The position numbers and the translations under genes were made by a program. Below the pieces are notes generated by a model. The model searched no databases. It saw only the letters and a program-made list of their open reading frames with translations, and had not been told where the DNA came from. This document shows, piece after piece, positions 12,951 to 23,690 of a DNA stretch of 64,000 nucleotides (its first letter is position 1; the number at the start of each line of letters is the position of its first letter). The DNA is from Inonotus obliquus (taxonomy: Eukaryota; Basidiomycota; Agaricomycetes; Hymenochaetales; Hymenochaetaceae). The stretch lies in contig JAJHTX010000002.1 of the NCBI GenBank assembly GCA_032164295.1, positions 186,001-250,000 of the forward strand, given 5' to 3'.

Positions 12951-14269
12951 TAAATGTGCAAGATCGCGTCCGGTACCGAAATACCGAGACGAGGGGTGTA
13001 TGGTTTTAAGTGGGGGAGGGCTAATACGTGCCGGTACTTAACCAGTACGCTCACTGTATTTGTTGTCTATGAAATGGGGGAGTGAATGGATGGTCCAGAA
13101 GTGAAGAGTATGTGATTCTGGTACAAAAAGGACTGGTCAGAGCGTGGGAAAAACTTCGGTATAGGTCGGTACAAGAGAGAACGTAGCAAAACAAGAGTCT
13201 AATACCGTGGGAAAAACCTCGGTACAGGTCGGTACTGAAAGAAAGGGGTCGGTACGTGGAGGTATGTTGTCAAACAAGAAGATCAGTACAGAAACTAAAG
13301 GATGACGTGCAGAATACAAAGGATAACTAAAGGTCGGTACCGTGGGAAAAACGTCGGTACAGGTCGGTACTGCAAGGAAACAGCTAGCACGGGGTGGTAT
13401 AGCAAGAAACAGACTGGGGGAGGCTGGTGGCTGAGAGTGTTGACTGGACCGGGAAGGAAACCTGAGCCCTCACACGGGAGGCTAACTCCAAAGTTTCACT
13501 TGAGACGGAACTGGGATGGGACTGGGACGGAAATCGAGACGAGACTGAGACGGAACTGAGAAGGGGGTGAGGAAACCCGAGCCCTCACGTTAGAGGCTAG
13601 CTCCTAAGATTACCTGGAGAGCTACTACGTACAGGAGGAGATATTTATACTACTGTACCGTAGTTAGCTCGTAAATCCAAAAGGAGAAAGTAGAAAGGAA
13701 GATCAAAACAAAGAAAAGTCTGAAGAAAAATGTAACAATGAAAGTGAACATTGCAGCGCCATTAGGGGGACAACAAGAAAGGGTTAGGGAGGACAAGATA
13801 CCAATGAAAACGTAGCATATAGTACCCCTGGATGAAAAGTCCTCAGGACAAGAGATTTGAGCCCCTGCCAATTGATACCGACACGTTCCTGGTGGTACCG
13901 GACCTGAAAACCTTAACGGATACTGACCCTGAGCTTCTCCAAAGAACTGGCATGCATAGTCCAACCATCAGGAATGAATACCAGAGAGGAAGACGTCTGA
14001 TCCATGTCATGAGAGCATGTCGAATTGCCAAATTGTCTCGGTACCGGGTTTCTCGGCACTCGGTACTCTCGGTATTCTCGGTACCGGGTTTCTTGGCGCT
14101 CGGTACCGGTACTCTCGGCGTTCAGTACTTTGAGAAATGGGACCAACGGTTTCTCTAGGTGTGCTGGTGGATACTGTAAGGTGTAGATGGGGCCGTACCA
14201 TAGCATGGGGTAAGCGTAGAATGGGATACCGGGGTTGATACCGAGCTCAGCCACACGTAGTTCTCTTCA
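12951..14269 (-). mobile_element. CGGTACC-rich LTR-like element, copy A (in LINE RNase H)
   Basis: 1319 bp with 4 bp duplication GCGC at 12947-12950 and 14270-14273; removing it restores the RNase H frame (GSVKATQAR-RKAGASSV). On the reverse strand it runs TGAAGAGAACTACGTG to CGCACATTTA-like ends (here TTGCACATTTA). Repeated GGTACCG/CGGTAC motifs fill it. A TATAAATA box on the reverse strand near 13650-13640 lies roughly mid-element, as in an LTR. Other copies: 31267-32586, 31039-35356, and a relative at 41022-42730. It most resembles a solo LTR; no coding region is recognised. Confidence 0.75.
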
Positions 14270-14459
14270 GCGCGCCTGTGTTGCTTTCACTGAGCCGTCC
14301 GTGAAGACTAGCACGCGGCTAGTGTCACCGGACAGATCCAACGCCGCTTGGATGTATTCCTGGCGTGTGTCGGAGTCTGTCGGTGTGGGTGGGGTGTGGA
14401 AGTGTACTCGTCCTTCGGAGAAGGCCAGAGGTTCTTCCCAGGGGGCATGTGTGTACGCG

Positions 14460-14512
14460 GGAACTGGTTGGGCATTCGGCACTCGGGAACTGGTTGGGCA
14501 TTCGGCACTCGG
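14460..14512. repeat. 26 bp tandem duplication in LINE ORF2
   Basis: The unit GGAACTGGTTGGGCATTCGG... (26 bp) occurs twice in a row. Because 26 is not a multiple of three, it shifts ORF2 between reverse transcriptase and RNase H. Confidence 0.85.
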
Positions 14513-17246
14513 TCTCTAAAAGAAAAGGAAATTACACTATTTCTATTACCTATATGTTTTTTACGAAGAGCGGGAAGTGGCCTTAGCCCATGGTTATGTG
14601 GTGTACAGTAGTGTCTGAGGGCAGCTTTAGTTTTCAAGAGTTCTAGAGAAAATTTAAGGGGAGGGAGAGAAATAAGGAAATTTGTAGTTATACTGTTCGC
14701 GCCGCGGTAGACCCCAAGGATCCACCTCGCGGCGCTGTCTTGTACTTTCTGGAGGGAGGCGACAATCATCTTTTGACGACTGCCGTGGTACCATACCGTT
14801 GATCCCCAGGTGAGGATGGATTGTACGCAGGCGATGTACAGCCTGTGGAGTAGTTCAGGGGACATCCCCCTCTGGGTGTTGGCGATGAGGCGCATGGCAG
14901 CTAGGGTGGAGAAGGCTTTGGCCTTCATTCTCTCTGTATGTTCCCTGAAGTTGAGGTGTGGGTCGAACCAGATGCCGAGCCAGCGCATGGGGTATTGGGG
15001 CTTGACCGTTGCATCCTCCAGTGTGACGACTAAGTCGGCCCCGTCTGGAGTGGTGTCTCGTTGTCGCCTGAAGTGGATGACGTCTGACTTCTCTGCCTCA
15101 ATGTCCATGTTGCGGCTGCGGAGTCTGTCTCGGAGGAGTTTGCATGCCTTCGCCAGTACACGGCAGTTTTCGGCGTAGTCGCTAGACCAGGTTACCAGTA
15201 GGTGGTCGTCCACGTACGCTATGATTTCTGTCCTTGCGACTTGACGTGCGGCTTCTAGGGCTTCTCTGGCATAGATGGTGGCTAGGATGGGGGAGATGGG
15301 GGAGCCTTGTGGTGTTCCTACATCGGGTTTGGGCTGGGGGTCAAGGGTGATGCCGTCGAAAGACAGGGCTACTTCCCTCTTCGTCATGAAGGAGTAGATC
15401 CATGCGTTCGTGTCTGTCGGGCAGCCTAGGGAGTCCAGGGTTTCCCTCAGCTTGGTGGGTTCGACCTTGTCGAAGAAACCTTGAATGTTGACCGCTAGGG
15501 CCGAGCACTTCAGGTTCCTTCTCCATGCCGTCTCCACTAGGTTAGTTAGTGAGAGGGCCACGTCGTGAACGGCGTGGCCCTGGCGTCCGCCGAATTGATT
15601 CGGCGGTAGCCATTTCTCTGTGTTCGCCAGGAATTGCAGACGGTTAGCTATCATCTTCTCCATGATTTTACCGAGCGTCTCCTCCAGTGTGATTGGTCTG
15701 TAGGACCTTGGCGCGAAAGGATCCTTCTTGTTTGGTTTGCGAATCATTACTACCTTCGCCGCCCGCCATGTTTTCGGGTGGTGCCCTAGGCGTAAGCAGT
15801 CGTTGAAGAGTGAGAGAAACTCGTTAGGCAATTCTGCCAGCAGCCACTTGAGTGGGCGGTAGCCTATTTCTGAGAGGCCAGGAGCGGAGAGGTTGGACGT
15901 GTGTCGAATTGCGTCCATCATCTCCTTCCTAGTGAAGGGGTGTGACCGCCGCTCGCTGTTGTTGTCACAGGTGTTGGTTGGAGGTGGGGGGTCCGCTTGT
16001 GTGGGTGGGAAGTAGGTCTGGCGGAACAATTCACCTTTCTCCATGTCTGTTCGTGTGAAGCCGTCCCTGGTCCTGAGCGACGGTATTGGCGTGGGACGAA
16101 TGCCCCTGCCTACCTTCGCCCAGTTCCAAACGTTGTATTGGTTAGCATTAGAGACTTTTTCTTCGTAGAACTCCCTTTTTGCCTTCTGAATCGAGGCATT
16201 CAGGCCGGCGGCCTTAGCGTTTCATTCGGAAGGGGGGCACTCTCGCAGATCGTTTAGGGCCTGGTGGCAGTGGTCATTCCACCAGTCCACCGTTTTGAGT
16301 TTGGTAGGTTTTGCGGGGCGCAGCTGCAAGGCCGCTTCCCGCATCACCTTCATGAGTCTTTCGACCCTGGAGTCTAGTTCCTCCGCGTCCTCTGCAGGAC
16401 ACGCGAGGAGTCTGACTGTGGCTGGCGTCACTATGTCGAGCCAGTCCTTCTTCTTTGACTCGTCTAGTGGTGGCCTGGATTCTGGCACGTCAGGGAGGTC
16501 CAGTTGGAGGGACCATTTGAGTAGGGCGTGGTCGGAGAGTCTGGTGTATTCCACTACATAGGAGTCGCGGATCTGCATAGCGTCCGTTGTTGTTGGTACC
16601 CATATCATGTCGATTAGGCTGTTCGCCTCCCTGCACGTTGGAGTGTCTGGGTCGAAGGCTGGTTGGAGGGTGTTCTCTTGGAAGAAGTCGTCCAGTTTCT
16701 TGCTTTGTCGGTCTCGGTACAGTCGGACCGGTAAGGAGGTCCAGCTGTCCCTCGTGCGGTTGAAGTCTCCCGCAAAGATGGTTTGAGAGGCTAGGTTAAA
16801 GAGGAGGCTATAGAGGAAGGTTTCCCCAGGATACGCCTCAGGGTGGTTGTCCCTGCGTCTGGAGTCTGGTGGTTGGCAGCCGTAGTAATTGCAGATATTA
16901 GTACCTTGTATTTGGATGGTTAGCACGTCAGTGCCGTGAGAGAGTGGTCCCACTATTGTCCACCCTGACAAAGGGAGGAGTTTGGATACTAGAGTGGCCA
17001 CTCTTGGGCAGTCCTTTGGAGCGCCCGGAGGTAGGCAAGCGGTGTATCCTGGGAGGTTGGGGAGGCCATAGACCTCCTCCCCCTCTTTATCTATTAGGGA
17101 CGGAGTGATGCCGATTCGGTACCACGGTGGTTCTTGGATTAGTATTAGTAGGGGTCTATGATTAATTGGGATTTGGTCGAAGTTAGCAATGAGTTGCTCC
17201 ATGGCGGCTCTGTGCCGTCCTACATTCCATTGGTAGATCCACACCA

Positions 17247-19148
17247 TTACAAATCTTCTTCGCTCATTTCGATTTCGGAGCCAGGTTCGCTAGCTGAGGA
17301 GGTGATGATAAGAGGCGCTGTAGACTGGTACTTTTTGCGTCTGGGGCACGTAGGGTCTGTGGCCGAGTGGCGCCCTAGGCAGTTATGGCAGAGTTTAGGG
17401 TGGGGACAGTCTGTGCCGGCGGGTATGCCTTCACTCGCGCAGAGTCTGCACTTAGCGCGGTGGTCCTCTGTCCTGTGATTCAGGTTGCAGTGTGCGCATA
17501 GGGGGTTTCGTTTGCAGCCTTTAGCTACGTGTCCCAGCGCTTGGCACTTAGTGCATTGTGTGAAGGAGGGGCGAGGGTGTCTGTATGACAGCCTCAGCCT
17601 CCTCCCGAAGAGGTAGACGAGCGGCTTATTCATAAGTTGCTCGCGGACGTCCCCCTTGGGATCGTTGAAGGTAATGGAGATTGGGCATGTGAGCAGAGCG
17701 CGCTCACCTTGCTCCGCCAGCCGTTCTGGTCTGGCGGTGTAGTAGGGAGTCGTTGCTAGTTTAATGTGTTGAAGGATGGGGTTGGCTCTCAGCTCCGCCA
17801 GGACCTCGTCCTGAGTGAAGGCTTGGTCCTTTGTGTTGAAGCGCACAGGTACCATGGATATGTTGAGTGTAGCGCGCGGGACAACCCTGCGCGCCTCGAC
17901 TTCAGAGGTAGTGTTGACCAGTCGGCTTGCAATGGCCTGTGCCTGGAGGTCGATTTGTTCGGTGACGCCGTTGCCTGCCGCGAAGGTAATGATGGCATGT
18001 CCCTTGGGATTCCATCTGGCGGCTAGAACACGAAGCTTGCTGGCCGTCGGCAGAGACTGCACGACGTCTCTGGCAGCTTTGCTGAGTAGGTAGTCGGTGG
18101 GGCGGTTGTTGGCCAGGATTGGGGGGTTGTAAGTGATTACCAGGGTGGGGTCCTTTGCCTTGGTGGTGATTGGGGGGAGTTTCCTGCGTTTTGGCGCATT
18201 CGGTTCCGGGGATGGGGGTGGATTGGTTGGGTGGCTGGTGGATGGTGCGGCTGTGGCTGTGCTGGCGGCTTGAGCGTATGTCGTCCCCGTCGTCGCCGCC
18301 TCTGCTGGTGCTTGTGGTGGTGCCGTCCCCGTGTTGTGAGTTCTGGGGAGCGGCCTAGTGTTCTGGGTTGGTCGGGCTTGTTGTTGTTGTTGGAGGCCCG
18401 CGAACTTGTTGTTGAGGGTCTGAATTTCTGCTGACAAACGTGCCAAGGCCGCCTCGACGGGAGCGCTAGCTCCTGTCTGTCGGCTTTGTTGGGCCTGGTT
18501 CATCAGTTGTGCGAGTGGTAGGAAGTCTCCGCCCCCTTCAGAATTGTAGCCGGCTTTAGCATGTGCTAGTACCGCCTGGGCTAATGTGTCTCCTCTCCCC
18601 AGCTTTGTCAACTCATGAATCGTATTAATCGCTGAAGCGAGTGTAGATCCAATGAGTTTCCCCATCGCCGCAATAACCTCCTCTTCCGAGGGTGCGGTTT
18701 TGAGCTGGAGCTCCACCTTATCTTTTATAGCTTCCAGTGCCGGACCGAAACACGAAAGGAGCGTTACGGCTCTGCATTCGTGGACATTGTCCAGGCCCCT
18801 GGTAGCGGGTCGACGGGGCGAGAGTATCTCGGACAACGGTCGTTTCTGACCTCGCCGGGGAGCAGGAGTATCTATCACTAGGGGGCTGGGGAATCGCACG
18901 CCGAAGACTTGGTCACTCCATAAGGAGGGGCGGCCAGTCTCTGGGCGAGTTGGAGTGTGGGGGGATGGGGGGCGTGGCTCGGACACGATTTGCGACACAC
19001 CTTGGTCCGTCGTCTCCTGCGTATCCTCCAATTCCATCCCTTCGGGTTCTACGACAACTACCTTCGCGCGTTTCGTGCGTTCTGGGTTTCGTCTGGCTTT
19101 GATGGGTCTGTCGGTCGGTTGCGTTTGCGTTGTTTGTTCGTCTTCCAT
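17247..19148 (-). CDS. LINE ORF1, Gag-like nucleic-acid-binding protein
   Basis: 633 residues starting MEDEQTTQTQPTDRP at 19148. The frame is open upstream to 19235, but that extension crosses the target duplication into host DNA, so 19148 is the element's own start. A central Gln/Pro/Thr-rich region (LQQQQQARPTQ) is followed near residues 540-620 by zinc knuckles: CTKCQALGHVAKGC (C-x2-C-x4-H-x4-C), then CAHCNLNH...C and CHNCLGRHSATDPTC. It should coat the LINE RNA and form the transposition particle. The stop TAA overlaps the ORF2 start by one base (TAATG at 17249-17245). The frame is intact, unlike ORF2. Confidence 0.88.
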   Translation of the reverse strand: MEDEQTTQTQPTDRPIKARRNPERTKRAKVVVVEPEGMELEDTQETTDQGVSQIVSEPRPPSPHTPTRPETGRPSLWSDQVFGVRFPSPLVIDTPAPRRGQKRPLSEILSPRRPATRGLDNVHECRAVTLLSCFGPALEAIKDKVELQLKTAPSEEEVIAAMGKLIGSTLASAINTIHELTKLGRGDTLAQAVLAHAKAGYNSEGGGDFLPLAQLMNQAQQSRQTGASAPVEAALARLSAEIQTLNNKFAGLQQQQQARPTQNTRPLPRTHNTGTAPPQAPAEAATTGTTYAQAASTATAAPSTSHPTNPPPSPEPNAPKRRKLPPITTKAKDPTLVITYNPPILANNRPTDYLLSKAARDVVQSLPTASKLRVLAARWNPKGHAIITFAAGNGVTEQIDLQAQAIASRLVNTTSEVEARRVVPRATLNISMVPVRFNTKDQAFTQDEVLAELRANPILQHIKLATTPYYTARPERLAEQGERALLTCPISITFNDPKGDVREQLMNKPLVYLFGRRLRLSYRHPRPSFTQCTKCQALGHVAKGCKRNPLCAHCNLNHRTEDHRAKCRLCASEGIPAGTDCPHPKLCHNCLGRHSATDPTCPRRKKYQSTAPLIITSSASEPGSEIEMSEEDL

Positions 19149-19184
19149 ATTAGGAAGGTAGTGGTAAGAGAGAGAGAAGCGATG

Positions 19185-19197
19185 ACCATTTCCCTCT
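19185..19197. repeat. LINE target-site duplication, right copy
   Basis: Exact repeat of 11458-11470, at the 5' end of the reverse-strand LINE. Confidence 0.9.
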
Positions 19198-20496
19198 ACG
19201 TCTGCTAGTGTCAAGGCCACGACCAGGGAATCCAAAGCAATCGCTTATGGCTACATAAAATTTCTTGTGTTTCCCTTTCGTGACGTGTCTAAAGGCTGCA
19301 CCCAAGAGGCTGTACGAGCTCGATTGAGCAAGATCGAGATGAAACTATGTTACTACCACCACCTTCAAGAGCTCGACTCTCAGTAAGGTTTATGACTCCT
19401 TGGGAGTTGCGGAGTTTCACGAATCGAATCTTACTTTTTGGACTCTCTTTGACAACATCCACGGTACGCGAGATCCCGAAATAGGGACGAACAGTTGAGG
19501 AGGTAATAGAAGAGTCCCGATCAACAAGATTACTTCCCTGAACTTGGTATCCTTGTGAAAGCTCTGACTACCCTCGGACGGACTCAGCGAAAGATTGGCG
19601 GGCAATACAAAACATACCGGAGCAGTCCCGATTGTTCTTGTTTAGTTCGACCTTGATCGGACTGCCTAGGTTTGTTACGAACGTAATGGCACTTGTGGAT
19701 AGCTATTCATCATTGTATTGGGTTGTTGGTTTGTAGGCGTATTACTTATGCAAATATCTTCGTATCTTGATCCCAGACATGCTCCTACAGCATGGTACAC
19801 TGTACTTCCTCCGGTATTTCTATATCAAATTCGCCTCGCTCTCACTAGTCTCTTTCCGGCTAACATTCGCTTTGGACAGTCTTGATTTAATTGAGCATGT
19901 CTCGAGAACGCGTTCCGTTCACAAGTTCTACAAGGTTGAGTTTTCGCTCACGGAACGCGTGATAGCGTAGCCTCAGCCATGATAGAGGAGAGGCCTGAGC
20001 CATTCTAACTCCATCAAACCGAACGGCATTCTAAGCTGAACAACCGAGTTACCCGATGATATCTTCCCTCCATCAAGGCAACAGGGTAGCTGTAGATTTA
20101 TTCTTCCTTAGGATAGCAGCATTACAGTAAGTTGATTGGAAGTCCTCAACCATATCCTTCAAGTTGAACAAATCGCTCGCCCCTATGACTTTTCCGAGTG
20201 GCTGACAAAATTCAAGTTAGAGGTCTTCGCGAAACCCCGTTTCTAACAAAAGAAGCACTGTTATATAATTCGTCTCTTTCGTCGCCGTGCTGTTATACAT
20301 GCACAATACAACCACCATCTTCAACAGTGGAGGAGACCCCTTCTTCGTTTTGAACTATAGCTACGAATGTATAATTATAATCGATCTCCTGTGGTGGGTA
20401 ACAAATTACTCGAAAGATATTTATACTAAAGTGAAATACGATTTAAATTCGTGTCTTTCCTCTACTAATCCTCCCATACAATTTTGAAGGTACTGA
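19198..20496. other. Unit 2 spacer, right part
   Basis: Continuation of the spacer interrupted by the LINE, homologous to 4380-5660 and to inverted 53220-54508. It keeps the short reverse frame PANLSLSPSEGSQSFHK near 19605-19550. No gene recognised. Confidence 0.5.
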
Positions 20497-23365
20497 TTAC
20501 CAATCTCCGAGTGTCTCCCGTTCCCTGAGGTCATCTATCCTCTCAATCAGTACTTCTGCGGAAGGCCTTTCCCTCGGATTATATGCGCAAGCCTCCCGAA
20601 TGAATGAGTAGTGTCCCTTCCGCTTACCAAACGCGTCATCCCGAGCAGGAAGATCTCGTCGACGTTTAAGCTCATGAAGTAACAGAGCTCCAGAATCTGC
20701 ATAGTAATATGGCCTTTTACCAGTTAGCACCTGAGAAGTGATTATGCATATTAGCTTTCTGTTTCGGTTAGCGGAAATCTTAGAAGGAGGAAACACGAAG
20801 TCGCACCTCTAGAAAGACGCACCCAAATGCATAGATGTCTGCGGGTGGTTGAATTTCTTGACCTGGCGATGTAAAGTACTCTGGAGCGAGCCAATAAACA
20901 CTTGTTTTCTGGATAGTATTGACGGACCGGCTCTCCTGCACATCGGGTACCTTCGAGACCCCGAAATCGGCAAGTGCGACGAACCAATCAGTCCCAGAAG
21001 ATTTTGTTTGAACTAGTACGTTCGCCTTTGGGATATTCATAGAGTGAGCAAATACTGGTAAGCGAGGAAAGTAGTTGGGAACGTACCGCTCTGAGATCGC
21101 CGTGAACACACTCCTTCTCATGAACTACGACATTCGTCAGTACCTATGCGTTGCATACCAGTGTTTCAAGTACCGTGAGAAAGGCCCGAAGCGACCTGAT
21201 TTAGCTACGGTGATAAATGAGAATAGAGTATATGGAGATGGTATTCAGCTACACTTACGATACGAAGACGTTGTTGAATGGATACTGTATCTCCTTTATT
21301 TCTAATCAGTCTCTCCAGGCTCATCTCATACTCATCCATGACAAGCCCAGGAAAGGGGGAGTCGGGGATCTCGTAATACCCGAGAAGACAAACAATATTG
21401 CTGTGTGTACATTTAACAAGACATTCGGCTTCACGAATAATGCGCTGAATGCCAGTCAGTCAATCTGTTAAGTGCTCGACGATGGCGCTCACATTCCATG
21501 CCCGTCGCGTAAATTCTTTGCCAATGTCGCCATGTCTAACTAATGGCATTTTTACGGCATACTACAAAAACACTGTCATCAGGAGGAATTTCAAGCCGAC
21601 TTCCTTTGTTCCTCACCGTTTTCTCACCATCAACTGAACTGTAACGATACACCGAGGCAAACGCGCCCTCGCCAAGTCGCTGAGGATTTTGTGTAGACAA
21701 AGGAACGGGGTGCAGGTCTAACGTATGCAGGTCTATAAATGAATGCCAAATAGGTCAACCAAGCAACTAATGCCACCGGAACGCATACCATCTAATCCTA
21801 GAGGCTTAACCTCATTGGCTTGATTATTCAAACGAGCGGTAGGCTGAGCTTTGGGCTTCTGAATCATGCGCTTGATGCTATCAAACAAGCTCCGCACTTG
21901 GATTTCACTATCGAAAGCTTCCGACAGCGCGCCTGCAATGCCCAAGTGGGCATCGTCTACTGTTGATCCAGAGTTCGGCAGAGCTGATTAGCAATAACAT
22001 TCACATGTGTGAAAGTCTTACTATTTGTGACCATATCTCCATTGATCGTTGCATTCGGTAACTCCTGCTTGAGTTGCTTCGCAGTTGCCTGTTGGGAATC
22101 AGTGAGTCTCGGTTTCGTTTTCGCTGAGCGGAGACTAGTTACTTTACATAGCTCTACAACTCTATTCGCGATCTGTTGAAGCAAACGAACGCTGGACTGA
22201 ATGGTATCCTCCGTTCCCAGGGCGACTTTTGATGTTGCAAAAGTGGCTCTAGTGTGTTTATTCGGCGTGAGATATAGGACGTCATATGAAAAGGGAAGCA
22301 TACAATGAGATGTGGGTGAATACAGAGGAGAGAAACATTTCTTGACTCGGATACATAATGAGGAGATCGACGAGAATTATTGTCGCTTCCTTGAGTTGCC
22401 TCACCAGTTTTTGTATGGGCTCATGCACCGGGTTCTTTTTTGCCTGAATGTATGGCGTGAGCAAAGTAATGCATTTCTCGATGGCAACTTACATCGAGTT
22501 CAGCAACTTTGTCTTTTATTTTCACGATCCTGATGCACAGTCTCTTCAGATCATCCAAGACCAAAGATTCTTATAGCCGAGATAAGTCAAACGATAATGG
22601 ACAAGCTGCTGTTCGTACCTTCTCTGGGCGAGCTGCGTCCGTACCACCATGCGTTGAAGTCCGATTCGGTCAGCTGGAGTGATTGATAGACATCGTCTCT
22701 GGTGCTAAGCTCTTCCAGGTCTTTAGTTGATCAGAAATAATTTGCTGATTATCGAAGTTCGTACTCACCGCTTGAAAGACTCCATACGCTCATTCGTGAT
22801 GAAAGACGTGACAGCTTGCTGTCATCGCTAAAATCATTGCCAAAAGCCAGATCACCAACTAGCCCAAGTCCCTCCCTCGCTATCGACGTTGCCTGAGACA
22901 AGGTGATATGAGATTTGAATATATAGAAAAGATTACAACATACCCTTATGTTCCTCTGGAGGGTAACTATCAACTGCAGCAGCTCATCCAGGAGCGATGG
23001 CAGGTTCTCGACACTGATCATCTTGCTGGCCGGGAATATTCTGAGTAACCACCAAGTTGGAATCACATTCGAAACACGTTGGTATAGCGCCTCGATTCTG
23101 GAGAAAAATGTGAGATCCGAACAAGAAGAAAAAGATAATCTGCGCACTGATCTTGCCGTGTTAGAACTTCTCGTGTACGTTCATCTTCGGTGTCTGGGCT
23201 TTCGTCGATAGCCGTGCCTCTTGCCATTGTGATCTTACTGATCAGTGCAGCACGTTCCTTCCTGATATAGCTCATCTGGATACTATCTGATGAGCACAAT
23301 CATCAGTGAGCTTTGTTTATGCTAACCTTTTCCCTGACATTTAGTCCTGCATGTGGTTGATCCAT
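20497..23365 (-). CDS. TKL-like protein kinase with helical N-terminal domain, unit 3
   Basis: Start ATG 23365 (MDQPHAGLNVREK; exon 1 23327-23365, exon 2 from 23275); stop at 20497 (ETLGDW*). The N-terminal half is helical: LLDELLQLIVTLQRN near 22960, REGLGLVGDLAFGNDFSDD near 22880-22800, SLVLDDLKRLCIRIVKIKDK near 22560, and PVHEPIQKLVRQLKEATIIL near 22420. Kinase domain: LGEGAFASVYRY near 21685-21650, ATP-site lysine in YAVKMPL near 21555, CVHGDLRAANVLVQ (split by an intron at about 21086-21027), ALADFGVSKV near 20975-20945, VYWLAPEYF near 20900-20875, DIYAFGCVFLEV, and NPRERPSAEVLIERI. All catalytic residues are present; an active serine/threonine kinase is expected. It is the most complete of the three reverse copies. 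Substrate and pathway are unknown. Several small N-terminal exon limits are approximate. Confidence 0.78.
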
Positions 23366-23690
23366 TGCTTGATCGACAAGCAAAGACGTCCAACAGCGAA
23401 ACAAGCGTCGGTGAATGTAAGAGGAGCTTATGAGTACTAGGGAGCACGGTGCAGTGCCTTTTGAGCATTATATAGCAAGCCTCCATGACAACAGCTGGCA
23501 TGCGTGAGCAAATGCCTCATGCATAGAACAAGGGGAAGCAAGGAATTTGAAAAAACGGAAGCAAACGGATTTCCAGTCGCCGCGTGGTGTCCATCAATCA
23601 CGTGTTCATTGCTCCCGCGGAAGGGACGCGCTGTTCCTCCACTCACAACCTGTTAATCACACCTCTCCAAAAGGCACAGAAGACCTCAGG
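23366..23690. promoter_or_regulatory. Shared divergent promoter, unit 3
   Basis: 325 bp between start codons. ATTATATAGC at 23467-23476 and CACGTG at 23599-23604 keep the same order as in units 1 and 2. The sequence that holds the forward ATG in unit 1 is mutated here, so the forward start shifts downstream to 23691. Confidence 0.45.

Larger units (their letters stand above)
11900..17247 (-). pseudogene. LINE ORF2: AP endonuclease, reverse transcriptase, RNase H (broken)
   Basis: Starts at ATG 17247 in a TAATG overlap with the ORF1 stop. The endonuclease (17247-16222) shows QWNVGRH, ILIQEPPW, FAGDFNRT near 16770 and RLSDHALLKW near 16520. The reverse transcriptase (16221-14480) has AYVDDHLLV near 15220-15200. 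RNase H begins VLVFTDGSVKATQA at about 14310-14275 and continues at 12950 with ASSVILYDG, ATDCEIMAL, FLSDSLPAL and PGHAGISGSELADRLAKE. Defects: an in-frame TGA at 16222-16224 (probably CGA originally, as the frame continues as NAKAAGLNASIQKAKREF); a 26 bp tandem duplication near 14460-14512 that shifts the frame; and the 12951-14269 insertion. Removing duplication and insertion restores a collinear frame, so this was a single ORF2. It would have nicked the target and primed reverse transcription there. Confidence 0.9.
11471..19184 (-). mobile_element. Non-LTR retrotransposon (LINE), Tad-like, with nested insertion
   Basis: Bounded by the 13 bp duplication at 11458-11470 and 19185-19197, with a poly(A) tail seen as T at 11470-11487. 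Order on the reverse strand: ORF1 with zinc knuckles, ORF2 with AP-type endonuclease, reverse transcriptase and RNase H, then a ~410 bp 3' UTR (11488-11899). This gene order plus RNase H suggests the Tad1 clade. A 1.3 kb LTR-like element sits inside the RNase H region (12951-14269). The 5' UTR is only 36 bp, so a slightly 5'-truncated copy is possible. The matching uninterrupted site is present in inverted orientation at 54509-54521. Confidence 0.92.

Noticed and set aside
13650..13964. Reverse frame conserved in three copies of the CGGTACC element
   Set aside because: The copies are nearly identical in DNA, so shared frames carry no coding signal; no domain or selection evidence.
19149..19235. 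29-residue N-terminal extension of LINE ORF1
   Set aside because: It crosses the target duplication at 19185-19197 into host spacer, so it is chance read-through; the element's own ATG is at 19148.
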